Part shown: positions 53,201-64,000 of the stretch, piece after piece
Position numbering within the stretch: the stretch's first letter is position 1
Layout of the letters: each line of letters opens with the position of its first letter
Origin: Amphibalanus amphitrite
Taxonomy: Eukaryota; Arthropoda; Thecostraca; Balanomorpha; Balanidae
DNA length: 64,000 nucleotides
Reading direction: 5' to 3'
Assembly: GCF_019059575.1 (NCBI RefSeq)
Contig: NW_024881780.1
Location: 1-64,000 of the forward strand
Made by a program: the position numbers and the translations under genes
The notes under the pieces: model-generated
Told to the model about the DNA's origin: nothing
Seen by the model: the letters and a program-made list of their open reading frames with translations, nothing else
The model's database searches: none

Positions 53201-53459
53201 ATATTGCAACAATCGTGTTTCACTCAATAATATAACGTGCTCCATTTTCACACTTCCCTTTTGTTTGCTGCAGGCCCGAAACGCCATTCTGTCGGACGAC
53301 TTTGTGCAGGGCGGCTCGCCGTTCTCACTGAACGACGTGAACTCGCGAGCAGCTCAGCTGGGCAGGAACTCTCGGTTCAGGCAGGTGCCCAACTGGGAGC
53401 GGCGCAACCCCAATGCGCGCGCGCCGCCTACCGGCAACAAAAAGAAGCGCAGGAAATAA
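50226..53459 (+). CDS. NOB1: RNA-binding protein NOB1, 18S rRNA 3'-end endonuclease
   Basis: NOB1 cuts the 3' end of pre-18S rRNA in late pre-40S ribosomes. Four exons join in frame: 50226-51098, 52416-52624, 52820-52982 and 53274-53459, giving 476 residues (human 412). The N-terminal PIN domain has its acidic residues at D13 (VADSGAFL), E39 (VVSEIRDKATR) and D86 (LSATDVRVLAL). Residues about 140-275 are an expanded Glu/Asp-rich low-complexity linker, which explains the extra length, followed by the family motif DDGWITPGNI. Exon 2 carries the zinc ribbon, CFGC (330-333) and CPWC (345-348), after DFTMQNVLKQM. Exon 3 has RGTKYSLPLPRGGKY and the end is PNWERRNPNARAPP...KKKRRK. Intron 1 contains a complete TTAA-family transposon 33 bp from the donor. 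No defects are seen. Confidence 0.97.
51131..52038. mobile_element. piggyBac-like (TTAA) element in NOB1 intron 1
   Basis: TTAA at 51131-51134 and 52035-52038. Ends CCCTCGCATGTGTAGG and CACACATGCGAGGG are mirrored. Hairpins: G-run TCGGATGGA C-run (left), G-run TTCCAACCGA C-run (right). The middle holds AAGGTCAGGTCAGGTCATTG and GGTGACCTCGGGTGACCTCGG. Complete, non-coding, 900 bp between TTAA sites. Confidence 0.88.
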
Positions 53460-54255
53460 TCCGCCCGGTAGGTGTCTCTCGCTGCTGGGAATGTTGTGTT
53501 GTTGAGGGTTTGTGAAGGGTTATGCTGATTGCTGAAGACATGCTGCAAATGTCGTGTGTTTTTGTAAAAACATTTTGAGCGTGTTTTTGGTGATGCGTGG
53601 TAAGGTTGGTAGGTTGCACGCACATCATTATCTTGAGGTGTCTCGCAGTCGTGAATTAAGACTCGCGATATGTAGTGGAGAGTCTGTCGTGATGAGAATA
53701 TTCGACTTGGCACCGGCTCAGTCTGTTAGGCCTGTAGTTTTCTGTTTCTATAGTCATTCTACAGTCGCTAGACATTGTTTGCCGACTAAAACCGTCAATT
53801 GCAATCATTGCAACCTTTACAAAAAGTGCTTCGCAGCACAAAAGAAGACAAAATTTTTATTTAATCTTTGTCGTTTTACGAATAGAGGTATACTGGCTAA
53901 TGCGATCATTTTACGGTGAAAGCTCATTAAACTATAACTTTCATGCTTTTTGTTTTACCGTCGCGTGCAGGGTAGAGTGGAGGACATTTAGCTAGTGCTC
54001 CCGGCAATTTTCACATTTTCATGGGCGAGTGGTCCGATTGTCTAGTAAAGCTAAGTTGCGTCGGCGAGGTATGCACCACGGTATGGACGAGGTATAAGTT
54101 GCGTCGGCGAGGTATGCACATTAAGCAATGGATTGATGACGATTAGTGTTCCTCAGTCTCGATACAATACAATGTTTTGTGAGATGTACCTTTTTACTCA
54201 GCACGGGGTTGGGCACGGCTTGAATTTGCAACTCATACGTATTACAGTATATGTC
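53460..54255. other. NOB1 3' flank
   Basis: No further exon recognised. GTTGCGTCGGCGAGGTATGCAC occurs twice (about 54055 and 54098) as a short direct repeat. Confidence 0.4.
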
Positions 54256-56024
54256 TTAACCTGCGAGCTGCTGGGGGGGGGGGGGGGAAGGGGCGTTAAA
54301 CGTCCCCACTTTTTCGCCGCCCTATAGCATAAAAACGGCTCGCCTCAGGCGCGCCAAAATTTAGGTGCCTGAAATTTATTGTGACAAAGTTTCAAAAAAA
54401 TTGGTCGGAAAATTTTGAGATATCGAGGTTTTAGTGACGTCAGTTGGGGGAGGTTTGGTCAATGGTTGTCATTTTTAGCACATGCCATTTTTGGCAACCA
54501 TGTGCTAAAAATGACAACGCTATCAGCTATTTTTAGCAACGATGAAGCCGATTTCACTCCTCAGCGAGGAAATCACGATTTTGGAAATACAAGCACTGAT
54601 TTTGGAAAAGAAGTGCTGCCACCTGGTGCAAGAAGAAGAAACCAGCTTTAATATGGCCGTTGTTTGTATGGTAGTCCAACGTTGAAGTATACCCTTTTTT
54701 GTGGCCCGAAGTTGGAACTTTAAATTGAAGCATCCGAAAATGATCGATATTGATCGAAATCATGATGTTGATGAAAAAAATAATATGTTAAGTTGAGAGA
54801 GGAGGCCATTTTATCCAGATGCGGTGGTTTACTTCTTGAAATTATTTTTGCTTACGACGACTGCCATGTAATGAGGGATAATTAGCAGCCGTCATTAGCA
54901 AAAATAATTTCAAGAAGTAAACTACTGCATCTGGATAAAATGGCCTCCTCTCTCAACTTAAAATATTATTTTTTTCATCAACATCATGTTTTCGATCAAT
55001 ATCGATCATTTTCGGATGCTTCAATTTTAAGTTCCAACTTCAGGCCACAAAACAAACTACCATACAAATAACAGGCATATTAAAGCTGGATTCTTCGTCT
55101 TGCACCAGGTGGCAGCACTTCTTTTCCAAAATCAGTGTTTATCTTTCCAAAATCTTCATTTCCTCCCTGAGGAGTGAAATCGGCCTCATCGTTGTCAAAA
55201 ATAGCAGAATCGTTGTCATTTTTAGCACGTGTGACAAAAATAGCACGTGCTAAAAATGACAACGATTGACCAAACCTCCCCCGACTGACGTCATGATTTC
55301 TGAGTGTTTGACCAAAAACGGCATATGTTAAAAAAAGCATATAAAATCACAGAATAAAGATACAGACATGCAGTAAATGCCATTAGACTGCCAATACCAT
55401 GAACAATCAAATGGCTGTCTTCGATTTTTGATTATCGTTCCGCATTTTCCAAAATCTTGAACTGAATCTTGGCAATTTCTCGTGACTTCTTCGCGACCAT
55501 TATACAAGCATTTCTTAAATTCAACTCTTTGAACCAAACACGTACACATATGATGAAATGAATGTTACCATCGTGTTCTACGCCCAAAATTACCCATAAA
55601 TCATGTGTCACAGGCTGTGAATATCAGTTTTTATTTTTGGGGATGTGTGCTTACCTGGTTGACCTGACCTTGACCCTGACCTATGCTTGACTGACCCCTA
55701 CATGGATCTGACACTCTTGTAGGCCTTATATGAAGGCTTGTGCACCGTTTTGACAGAGTTCTTGACGAGAGACGCCCATTGCGAAGTCCTGAAGTCCATG
55801 CTACTAAAAGTTCGATTTCAGGTGTTTGACCTGACCTTGACCCGACCTGTGACCTCAAAATTCAACTTAAAAGCACTCGTCTGAAGCGTCTCGTCGCGTT
55901 CTTTCGTTTGCCCCCTGGTACGTTTTGCTGAGCCTATTGGTTCTCGAGTTATCGGCTGGGGGCGTTCGCCCCCCCCCCCCAGCAAACGACGGGTGGCGAA
56001 ATACCCCAGCAACTGCCGGGTTAA
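54256..56024. mobile_element. piggyBac-like (TTAA) element hosting a large fold-back
   Basis: TTAA at 54256-54259 and 56021-56024; ends CCTGCGAGCTGCTGGGG and CCCCAGCAACTGCCGGG are diverged mirrors. A G-run, CGTTAAACG, C-run hairpin follows on the left; G-run CGTTCG C-run lies on the right (55958-55981). GACCTGACCTTGACCCTGACC (55660) and TGACCTGACCTTGACCCGAC (55828) belong to the family core. The middle is displaced by the palindrome at 54434-55292. Confidence 0.75.
54434..55292. mobile_element. 860-bp fold-back element
   Basis: Arms of about 415 bp (54434-54850 and 54880-55292) meet near 54863. They share TGACGTCAGTTGGGGGAGGT, TGTCATTTTTAGCAC, TTGGAAAAGAAGTGCTGCCA and TGGCCTCCTCTCTCAACTTA with about 10 percent mismatch by eye. 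Each arm holds the same roughly 70-residue open frame ending PPGARRR.QL because of the symmetry; I do not claim it is expressed. Confidence 0.85.
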
Positions 56025-58647
56025 TGTTACTTGAAGGTTTTGCGGGACAAAAAGGACACAACGTCTGGATTCATCACTTGTTGCATATTCCAGGCCACAA
56101 TGCCACTGATTTAAACGAAAGTATTCGGTTATTTTTTGTTACGTCTATCGAATTCCAGAACAAGGATGTCGTGTCGACTGTCGATAAATCCGATCTTACT
56201 ATGCTATCTTTTTACGTATGGTCTTTCTCATGGGGTCACCGTTTTATCAAAAACTGATCGCCTTTATATCGACAGCTCAGTTTCTCATCCGTCACTCGCC
56301 CTTTCGGCCTATCGTCGCAGTCACCCACCCACCCACTGTTTCATCTGTATGCGGGTTCCAGTCGCTGGTTTTTTCCCGTCGACCCGCGCGGGTCAGTGGG
56401 CCATCTCTGGCCGGCAGTAGCTGTGTTATCGTGACCGGTGGGCGTCTGGAGCGCACCTCCAGCTGAGCTTTCTCTAGGTCACCGACCAGACGGCGCCCTA
56501 TCACAGCCGGTATCACAGCCATGAGTTCGACGGGGTGATGAATGATGATGGTTTACTGAGCGAATACAGGGTTCTCTGAACATTGACATGACGAGCCGTT
56601 CCGGGTAGAAAACTTGTAAGGGATCGGACTTCTGTGGATACTATGATTTCAGGGTGAATGATGCGTGACCCTCGAGCTATTCTCCGTTTTGTCGGAGTAC
56701 GAGTATCAACCACGCAGTGAGACTAGGCTGTACGTCATCGCTCGGAGCTGCCAAACTACCCGCCCTTGAAATGATGGCTGCGATGCGGAGTTATTTCACA
56801 CCGGATTCACGCTGCGCTACACGCAGCGGAAGCATGCACCCACGCAGTTTAGGGCCTCGTATTTCAGTCGCTGTTATCAGCGAAGCGTACTCCCGCCTGC
56901 AAGTTTGCACTCCATTATTTGTGTGTTATGCCTGTTGTAAAGCAGCCGTATCACCACTTTAAAGTGACTGCACGTTCTTAGCCAACCACATACCTCACAA
57001 CCTTTCCCGTTCCCGAGCAGTCTCCTCTCAGACTGTGTCGTTGTCCCAACCACTTACTCAAATTCAAATCAGGCGAGTCTTACGGCGTCGTTTTTCCAGG
57101 ATCCTTTCCTCTTTTTGTGTGCGGTCACCTTCATTTGTTGCCGCGTCATGTTCCGGCTCGGGTCAGGGACCTGATGGATTCAGCTCAGGTGAATTCAGTT
57201 CATCGGCTGATTCAGCTCTTTCTTCGATAGGATAACTGAACCCGGAGGGGTCAGAGAGATCTAGCAGTGACTAGTGAAAGGTGAATGCTCCCGATAGCTC
57301 CCACAAAAAGTTAACTATCTGCCGGCCGCTGGGAAACCCGGATTTCACTCTGTCCGCTTGGCATATTGATGTTAGGATGTGTTGTGTTCCCGATCTTCCG
57401 AATTGGTGTTAAAAATTATCTGAATATGCTATAAAAAGCAATTGTCATGCCTGTTGACATTGTATCCTTTTTGCTTGGGGTACACAGGACCTATGCAATT
57501 ATTATAATATCATTTAACGTTACCCCATTCCCCAGTTTCCGGTTGTGAAAGGGTCAAGGAAGGGATGCGGTATTGCAAATTTTTACATAGGTTTGTTGGG
57601 CTCTGTGTAATTGAGGAATGAGGACGGGATCGGTTTGTTTTCCCGTTCATCTCTGGCAATGATTGACACATAAATCTTTTGACGCTCGTTTCTATCTTCT
57701 TATTTTCATGCGAGGCCACACTTTAATTTGATCCTAAGTTATGTGATATTTTTTGTTCAAATAAACTGTGCAACTACCATTTAGGTAATCCGTTTTGCTA
57801 AGGATCTCATCTAATTTCTGAAACTGTGGCTGAAACTCAAATGTGCAAAGTTTATTGGTCCAGGATGAGCACTTGAAGCATCTACTCAGCTGGCTTTGAT
57901 CAACAAGAACAATGTGTTGTGCCATGTTTCATATGCTAGCTATCTTTCTTCTTCACTTTGTACCATTTTTATAGATCCGGACTGTATACGTGCTTTGTAG
58001 CTATTTACCTGCTAATGTGACGAACTGGTGATCGCAACACGACAGTGATTCCTGCGTCGCGATTCGTGGAGCTGTTACCACGACCTGCTTTCGGGCATTT
58101 ACCGTCCGATCCCCCTTTTTTACTTCCAATCGTCGTCGGTGTGTCGAAGAAATGTCAGGTTTAAGTACTGGTGTGCATTGTTCATCCTCTGATTCAAGGA
58201 ACGCTCACTAAGCCTTATCTGTTTAGCGCAAAGCGTCCCCAGGTTGAAAACCAGGCATGGTGAGAGCACGATTCTCTTTGACGTCAGATAAGAATAATTT
58301 TCTTACCTCCACAACTACTTCATAATGGGGTAACAACAATAAATAAAGAGGCAAACGTAAAGTTACCAATTACCAAATAAAAATTCACACGTATTGTCTA
58401 TATGTATGTATTTGTCTTACAGTTTCACAATAAAACGTCGCGAGTGACGCGACATCCGCAGAATCATGCTACGACCACTTGCGACTGCATCTCGAGTCAT
58501 GCCCACGTCTTCGCATTGTGCTCAGGGGCATCACAGTACAACAGCATAACAATGAACACAAGTGAACACAAAACAGCGTCCGACAATCGACACCGCCAAG
58601 GACGCTTGGTTCCGGACGGGGGCGAGTGGCGACCTCTTATTGGTCAG
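56025..58647. other. Intergenic, no gene recognised
   Basis: Several short frames exist, for instance minus 56292-56522 (MAVIPAVIGRRLVGDLEKAQ...), but none shows a known domain or convincing splice partners. No repeats stand out. Confidence 0.35.
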
Positions 58648-61600
58648 CTAGACCTGCTTCACGTACCAGACCTCGTTACGCCGGTTCCACAGCTTCATGG
58701 GGCTGTCGTATCCGGCGCTGTGAAAAAGAGAGTGACGTTAGAAGTGAAACTCTGTGACGAGGGCGAGCGCCGAGCATTCCCTTGTACCGACCAGGGCACA
58801 GTTTATTTTATTTCATTTTAGGACATGCATGAATATGACATTTGAAAGACTCAATATATCCACATAAATAACAAAATAGATAAAAGTTGTTAACAGATTT
58901 TCGGCCGGTAGTTATTTTAATTTAATCTATTTAAAGTGTGCGTTAAAATCCCATTTATCTGCAGCAGAAAACGGCACTTGCTCTGCTCGCACTAAGAACT
59001 TGAACTAACCGGTAGAATTTGGAGTAGTCCACGCCAGTCTCTCCGTTCGCGGTGGCGTCATCCTTGAGTTTCTTGGCCAGGTCCTGCCAGTCGTCCTCGG
59101 ACATGTAGCCGCCAACGCGACTGTAAGAGGGGAGGAGCGAGTCAGAAAGTGTACCGTTACATTGCACGGTCGCTTTGTTCAAACTCGTAATCGTTTTTAC
59201 TGTTTCGTTGCATTTATATAAAGTATTGGTAACCGCACGCTGACCAGGGTCGACCCATTTTGTCATACCCTTTTATGAGTATGCCAGCACACACAGCAGC
59301 ACCCGATCAATGAGTAGTACATACTACATAGTATAAGTCCGTGTAGTGGCCTGAACTAAAAACAACTTTCCTTACCACCCAGTGATCTTTACTTTCCTCA
59401 CCTATGCACACCTCCCCCAACTCCATTAGACCACGACTCACTTTGCGATAACGGTCATGGTGGGCCGCTCCTCGAGGAAGACGTCGGGGCTGCTGGGCGC
59501 CGGCGGGTTCTCCTGGAACTCCTTGTTGATGTAGAAGCACATGGTGAGTCGGCTCTGCGGCTCACCCTCCTCTGTGACGGTGATCTCGGGACTCAGCGGC
59601 ACCCGCAGCATGGAGACAGGCGAGGTCATCGGCACCGTCTGACCTGAGGTCAGGTCACAGAACGGGTTACATGGAGGAGATGTACTGCATGGGTGCGGGA
59701 TGCCTCGAGGCAGGTGGTATTCGTTTCCAGATACAGGTTCCACGATCTGATGTTGATAGTCTTGATACGTGGCACGGGACTTAAACTGAATATTTTGAAA
59801 CCAATTTGCTTACTATACTGCGTCCCTGAATGGACGCAGCATAAAATTGGAGCTATTAAAGCGGTAAAAAGTGAAAAATATAAGTACTCACTCTGCTCAT
59901 TTTCGCCGCTAATGTAGCGGAAGAGCCGCATGAAGATGCCGTCACTGCCACCTTCGGAGGTGTCGATGACTTTGCTGGTGCAGACCCACTTCTGACCGGG
60001 GTACGTCCTCTGCTCGTACAGCACAGTCTGTAACGGAAACACCCCGCGTTACAACCGAGTGCAGATAAATACGGGAAAGGACCGGACTATTATGTCTGGG
60101 TGCTGTTGGAGATATTTCCCAGTACAAGTGCTTACACATTTCGCGTGAAAATATTGAACGTTAAACGGCTATGCCAAAATGTCAGGGCGCTCCTTAATGA
60201 TGGAGGACCGGCACTAGCAGCCCAGCAATTTTTCGCCTATTGTGTTTAGCCCCGCGCACCCGAGCGAGGCTGCCGGTTTGCATCTCCTTCACATTGGCCG
60301 CCCTATGTTTGCATCTCTACCTCGCCCGGGGCATGCCAATCGGCCGCGGTGAGAGCGGAACTCACCATCGGCGGACTGTGACTGGCGGAACTGGAGGCAA
60401 GCACGGCGTTACATAAGCGCCCGTGGCCGCGGGGCACTGTCGAGCCTGGAGGTCACCTTTGTTGGGTGTGCGCCGCCGCACCTGGTGACTCATGCTATCA
60501 TACACTACGCAGGTGCTGTAATCGGTGCTGGGAATTTGAATTCGAGTGCGTAAAGCGGAATGATACGGTGTGACTTTGATTACGTTATTTTTTTAGTTCA
60601 AAGGTAAACGTCTAGTATCGCGTTATCTGACATACTCGTATTTCTCTGCGAAAAACAAACAAATGAAATGTAAGACGAACAAGGCTCACTTTTGGAGCAC
60701 CGCTCCCAAAATATTAGCCGTTTGCATGTGCGCACTTCCCTGAGACGCTATGCGCTCGGGATACTGAGCGGACAGAGCAAGCAGTGCGGTGCAGTATACC
60801 CGCAGGCGTTTGCCTGGACAGAGCGAGTCATGCGGTACAGTATACCTGCAGGCGTTTGTCTCTAATGCCATCTAGCGGCCGCGATCTGCATCAGATGTCT
60901 CACGCTTTCGCTTACTGGCGGCTCAAAATAACCGTCGTGTTAATAGAGACTAACTTCGAAGCTTAAGAGTGAGATGTCAGGTTGACTACATTGACCAGGC
61001 AAGGTGATGAGTTAGGCTAACCGCTAGAGGCAAGTAAGATTACGCCCAATGTCAAAATGGCATTTAAATGATGACTTACGTAGGCGTGGCAGCTCCCAAT
61101 ATTATTGCGCTGATAACACTCTGGCAAAGCGCGTGCACTTGGGTTGCTGGCAATAAGGCAACGAGCATGATGTTTCTGCTTGATTGGCAGGCTAGATATC
61201 ATCGACTTGGGCTGGTAATTCTGGTTATAATGGTATTTGCGCAGCTCTTGTCACCTAAGTTCTTCACTTTTTACGATAGAATCGTCAGCCAGAGCTGTGC
61301 CGATCCATAATCACGGTGCTCGCTGCTTTGAATCGAGCTTTATCCAGGGTGCTGGGCGGTGGCTACCCGCCCCCTGGTCGTGAGCACTCCGAATCGCGTT
61401 CCCTCCCAGGCAGTTCGCTGTCTCACCCACCTTATTGTCAGCGTCCATGACGGTCCTGTCGACCGTGTACGGCACCATCTCCGTCGTGACGAACGGCGAG
61501 GTGATGGTCGCGGCCGCCGAGTTCAGGCCGTTCCGGATCGTCTGCAGAATGCCGCCGCCCTGCCACGCAAAAAGAAGTCACGTGAGCTGTGAGCTTCTCG

Positions 61601-62125
61601 TTTCATGTTATGTAGCTGAAATTGGAAAATAACTTTCATTCGAACCTTTTCTGGACTTACAAATAAGTTGGAACGATCGAATAAGGAAAGTTTTGGTGTT
61701 TCTTTGGTCCTGACTCCTGTGAGAAGCTGTTTAAGTGCCGTTTACTTTTACCGGACTACATCCTTACTTATGTACAGTACATGAAGGAGAACAAATAACG
61801 CATTCGGTATCTCCTGCCAGCATCAAAACATGTAAGACAAATTGTCAACACTGGTCTGTTTTTTTTCCTTCTCACAATTTGTTCTGAAGGCTGGATCTCT
61901 CAAAATGGCACGCGACTTCCAATCCAACCTGGCTCCGCCTAACTAGTCGCCAAGCTTACCTGACCCGCGCTGGCACCCCTGGCTCCCCTGTTTACCTTGG
62001 CATCCCTAGCTCACCTGGCCATTGGTCCCCTAGCTCACCCTGGCTCCCTTTTAGCTCCCCTAGCTCACCTGGCCGGCCCTGGCTCCCGCTGAGAGCGCCA
62101 TCACTATCACGACGTACAGACGCAT
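58648..62125 (-). CDS. HEBP2-like: SOUL/HEBP2-family heme-binding protein with signal peptide
   Basis: SOUL-family proteins bind heme or other tetrapyrroles. Six exons join in frame with GT/AG ends: 62125-62069, 61559-61431, 60027-59892, 59643-59442, 59120-59010 and 58717-58648, giving 234 residues. Exon 1 encodes a signal peptide, MRLYVVIVMALSAGARAGQ. The SOUL domain follows: VLYEQRTYPGQKWVCTS, GIFMRLFRYISGENEQ, QTVPMTSPVSM (the usual I.MT.PV element), CFYINKEFQENPPAP, VFLEERPTMTVIA, then GGYM...VDYSKFYRAGYDSP and a terminus close to HEBP2 (MKLWNRRNEVWYVKQV). Human HEBP2 lacks a signal peptide, so this is a secreted branch, as seen in several arthropods. The segment between the signal and the domain (GGGILQTIRNGLNSAAATIT) has no family match. 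Subfunction is inferred. Confidence 0.93.
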
Positions 62126-62235
62126 ACTGGGTGTCCTGTTGCTGGGCTCGATAAATGTGGCGCCGCCGCAGTCGGCTCTCTGATATAGCGTCCTCGTGAC
62201 AGCGCCGCGGCCCGCCCCTGACCGCCCATTGGAGG
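62123..62235 (-). promoter_or_regulatory. Core promoter of the HEBP2-like gene
   Basis: Reading on the minus strand: CCAATG (62233-62228), a GC-rich stretch with GGGCGG boxes, then CTATATCAG (TATA-like, 62188-62181) about 58 bp before the ATG. A start near 62155 would fit the TATA spacing. Assigned from spacing only. Confidence 0.5.
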
Positions 62236-64000
62236 CTGGCGGCTCGGACCGCCCCAGCCCGGCCGGTTATGTAACCGGCATAGAGCAAAGAGATGACTTG
62301 CTCCCCGGCAGTGCCGTGATGCAGGTAGAGGTAGGCATACGTAATTGGCGAATGGCGGTTATGTAAGTGGTTCGGGGAAATATCAGTTGCCACTTTGTGT
62401 TCATACTAGCAGAATGGTTTCCGGGATGCAATATCTTGCATTCAGTCCGACGAATAATGGAAAAAAATTGAGACTAAGCGAGCTCGCAGTTTTGACGAGC
62501 TAAAATAAATGTCCATACTAATTCATGATGTGAATTAGCTCTTGTTTTGCATCAAGAATGCATCCATTCATCTGCGGTTTATGCTATAGTGCTGGCAGAC
62601 CACAAGAAGTCTGCGTTGGGAAACAGCCTCTCCGTTCCCATAAGATTCCTCTCTGAATGCCAATGCCATCATATTTCATTTCTAGCAGACACCTTTCGCC
62701 TCTCGGCGGGAGCCGGCTGTAAAACGCTGCTCCGCCGCCCGTTCCTGCGCCACGGGAAGGGTGAGAGGACGTGCGCATCGCTGCAGCATCCGTGACATCA
62801 CTCAGCTTCCGGCAGTGACGCGCCGCTGATGCTTATCACCCCCCTCTGTGGATGCAAACAAGCCACCTGCTGGTGCACAACTGCGTACCAATATACATGC
62901 AGGGTGTTCCAGAATTGACCGAACACTGTCGATCGGCGTATAAGATAGGAAAAATAATTGCACTGTCTTCTTTTTATCACCCGATGTAGTTGACGAGAGG
63001 AGCTATGTAACGACGCATGCAATCGACACGCTGGTCACAGGACTAGCCAACGCTTGTGGAGGAATGCTTGCCCATGCTGGCCTCAGTCCTTCCACAGGCT
63101 TCCCGAAAGTGACCTTATTAGTAGCCACTCTCCACTGAACTTCTGCCGAGATATAGGTACCTATAGGTATGCTACAAGTACCCTCAATAAGATTAACGTC
63201 TTTACTGCTCCCAGGCCATTTCGCATCCTCTCAAGAAACAAAAACATATTTTACCATGTTGCGTCGTGCTCGATGTCTAAGGTGGATCGCCTCCAATCTC
63301 GATGCATGAACATTGAACAATGCACATTAGCTTAACTATGTTTTAGGGCCTTGAGTTAGACCACCTAAACAATTCGACTTTTGGCTTCGCAGCAGCTTTG
63401 CTTCTGCACTCTGCAGTGACACGTGGGATAGCCGAGCCGCCAAGTACCCGCGGTACTTTTAATTTCCTGTGCCGAAGTTATCATCGGCGAATCGACTTTC
63501 GGATTTAACTTATTAATGAATAAATAAATCAATATTTTTTACATATTCTGGTGCATTTTTTTACGATAAAAGTAAAAACATTGAAATAGCTTAGGTACTG
63601 TATAGAAGTACCTACCTAAGATTAGTGGGTCGAGCCACATATGAACAGCATAGCGGATGACGTGCCCTGGAATATTTGGTAAACTGAGGCGCTATATGTA
63701 GTCAACTAACTTTGCGAGAGGGGAATTTTGGTAATTGCCGACCTGCCAATCTCACTCTTATCATCTATCGGCCATAATTTCACTCGATGTTTCAATTGAA
63801 AACGGTTAACTTTACCTTGCTGACTTTACTTTTTAACTTCATCCTCTCCTCAGCGCAGTTTTGTTTTGGCCCACACCATCACTACCTATACTGATATCCC
63901 CAGTCATGTATCAATCGTTCCGGGAAACCGTTTAAATGAGACAATGCGCTCCGTCTCGAATGTGCGTTATAAGCTTGCGTAGTTTGTTAGTTACGCTGCC
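62236..64000. other. Intergenic, nothing recognised
   Basis: CAGGGTGTTCCAGAATTGAC at 62900-62919 resembles a transposon terminus, but no partner was seen. No gene or RNA is supported up to the window end. Confidence 0.35.

Noticed and set aside
56292-56522. Minus-strand frame MAVIPAVIGRRLVGDLEKAQ
   Set aside because: GC-rich open frame without a domain or a credible splice partner.
62004-62074. Duplicate splice donor (GGCCAG/GTGAGCTAG at 62069 and 62015) giving a longer HEBP2-like exon 1
   Set aside because: Reading past the first donor meets TAG within three codons, so only the donor at 62069 works.

Overview
This is a eukaryotic, most likely arthropod and probably crustacean, genomic window. 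It has small exons with GT/AG introns, a structural cuticle protein gene, degenerate GGTTAGG-type repeats and a very dense load of young-looking, nested DNA transposons. Six host genes can be read with confidence. They are GTF3C5 (TFIIIC subunit, minus strand, 889-12743, 3' end off the window), a secreted cuticle protein (plus, 27257-28560), POLR2H/RPB8 (plus, single exon, 39781-40233), DNAL4 dynein light chain (minus, 43549-45548), NOB1 (plus, 50226-53459) and a SOUL/HEBP2-type heme-binding protein with a signal peptide (minus, 58648-62125). The genes are unrelated housekeeping or structural genes, with no operon-like logic.

The rest is mostly mobile DNA, and several boundaries can be fixed from target-site duplications. 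(1) A family of non-autonomous piggyBac-like elements (TTAA targets, ends CCCTCGC/CCCGCGC) is scattered through the window at about a dozen sites (1-637, 8411-8652, 16193-18585, 19313-19772, 25186-26128, 31395-33390, 34545, 35250-36230, 41932-42941, 51131-52038, 54256-56024). These elements are large imperfect palindromes with G-run/C-run hairpins just inside both ends and a core packed with AGGTCA half-sites. (2) hAT-like elements carry exact 8-bp duplications: 28933-34384 (TCCGTAGG), 33773-34231 nested in it (GGAACACC), 34948-39457 (TTTGGTTC) and 36460-38165 nested in that (CTAGGCGT). (3) TTAAAGG-ended T2/Kolobok-like elements lie at 13330-13783, 16174-18655 (split by a piggyBac-like element) and 45845-47617. 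(4) A TIR element at 2189-6285 contains a CR1/L2-like LINE. There are also fold-back elements, a tRNA-derived SINE-like unit joined to CGACGTCGG palindromes, and a Penelope-like fragment with a hammerhead-ribozyme core.

Layout: 0-12.8 kb is GTF3C5, whose roughly 9.8-kb intron holds the LINE, the TIR element and a 214-bp tandem array. 13-27 kb is repeats, including a 39-bp minisatellite with higher-order structure. 27-28.6 kb is the cuticle gene. 28.9-39.5 kb is two adjacent hAT elements with nested insertions. 39.8-45.5 kb holds RPB8 and DNAL4. 45.8-47.6 kb is a T2-like element with inverted minisatellite arrays. 50-53.5 kb is NOB1, with one TTAA element in its first intron. 54-56 kb is a TTAA element with a fold-back inside. 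58.6-62.1 kb is the heme-binding protein gene.

The most unusual signal is the TTAA palindrome family: paired, co-varying subterminal hairpins, nuclear-receptor-like half-site palindromes at the centre, and internal 'empty sites' that document its insertions.
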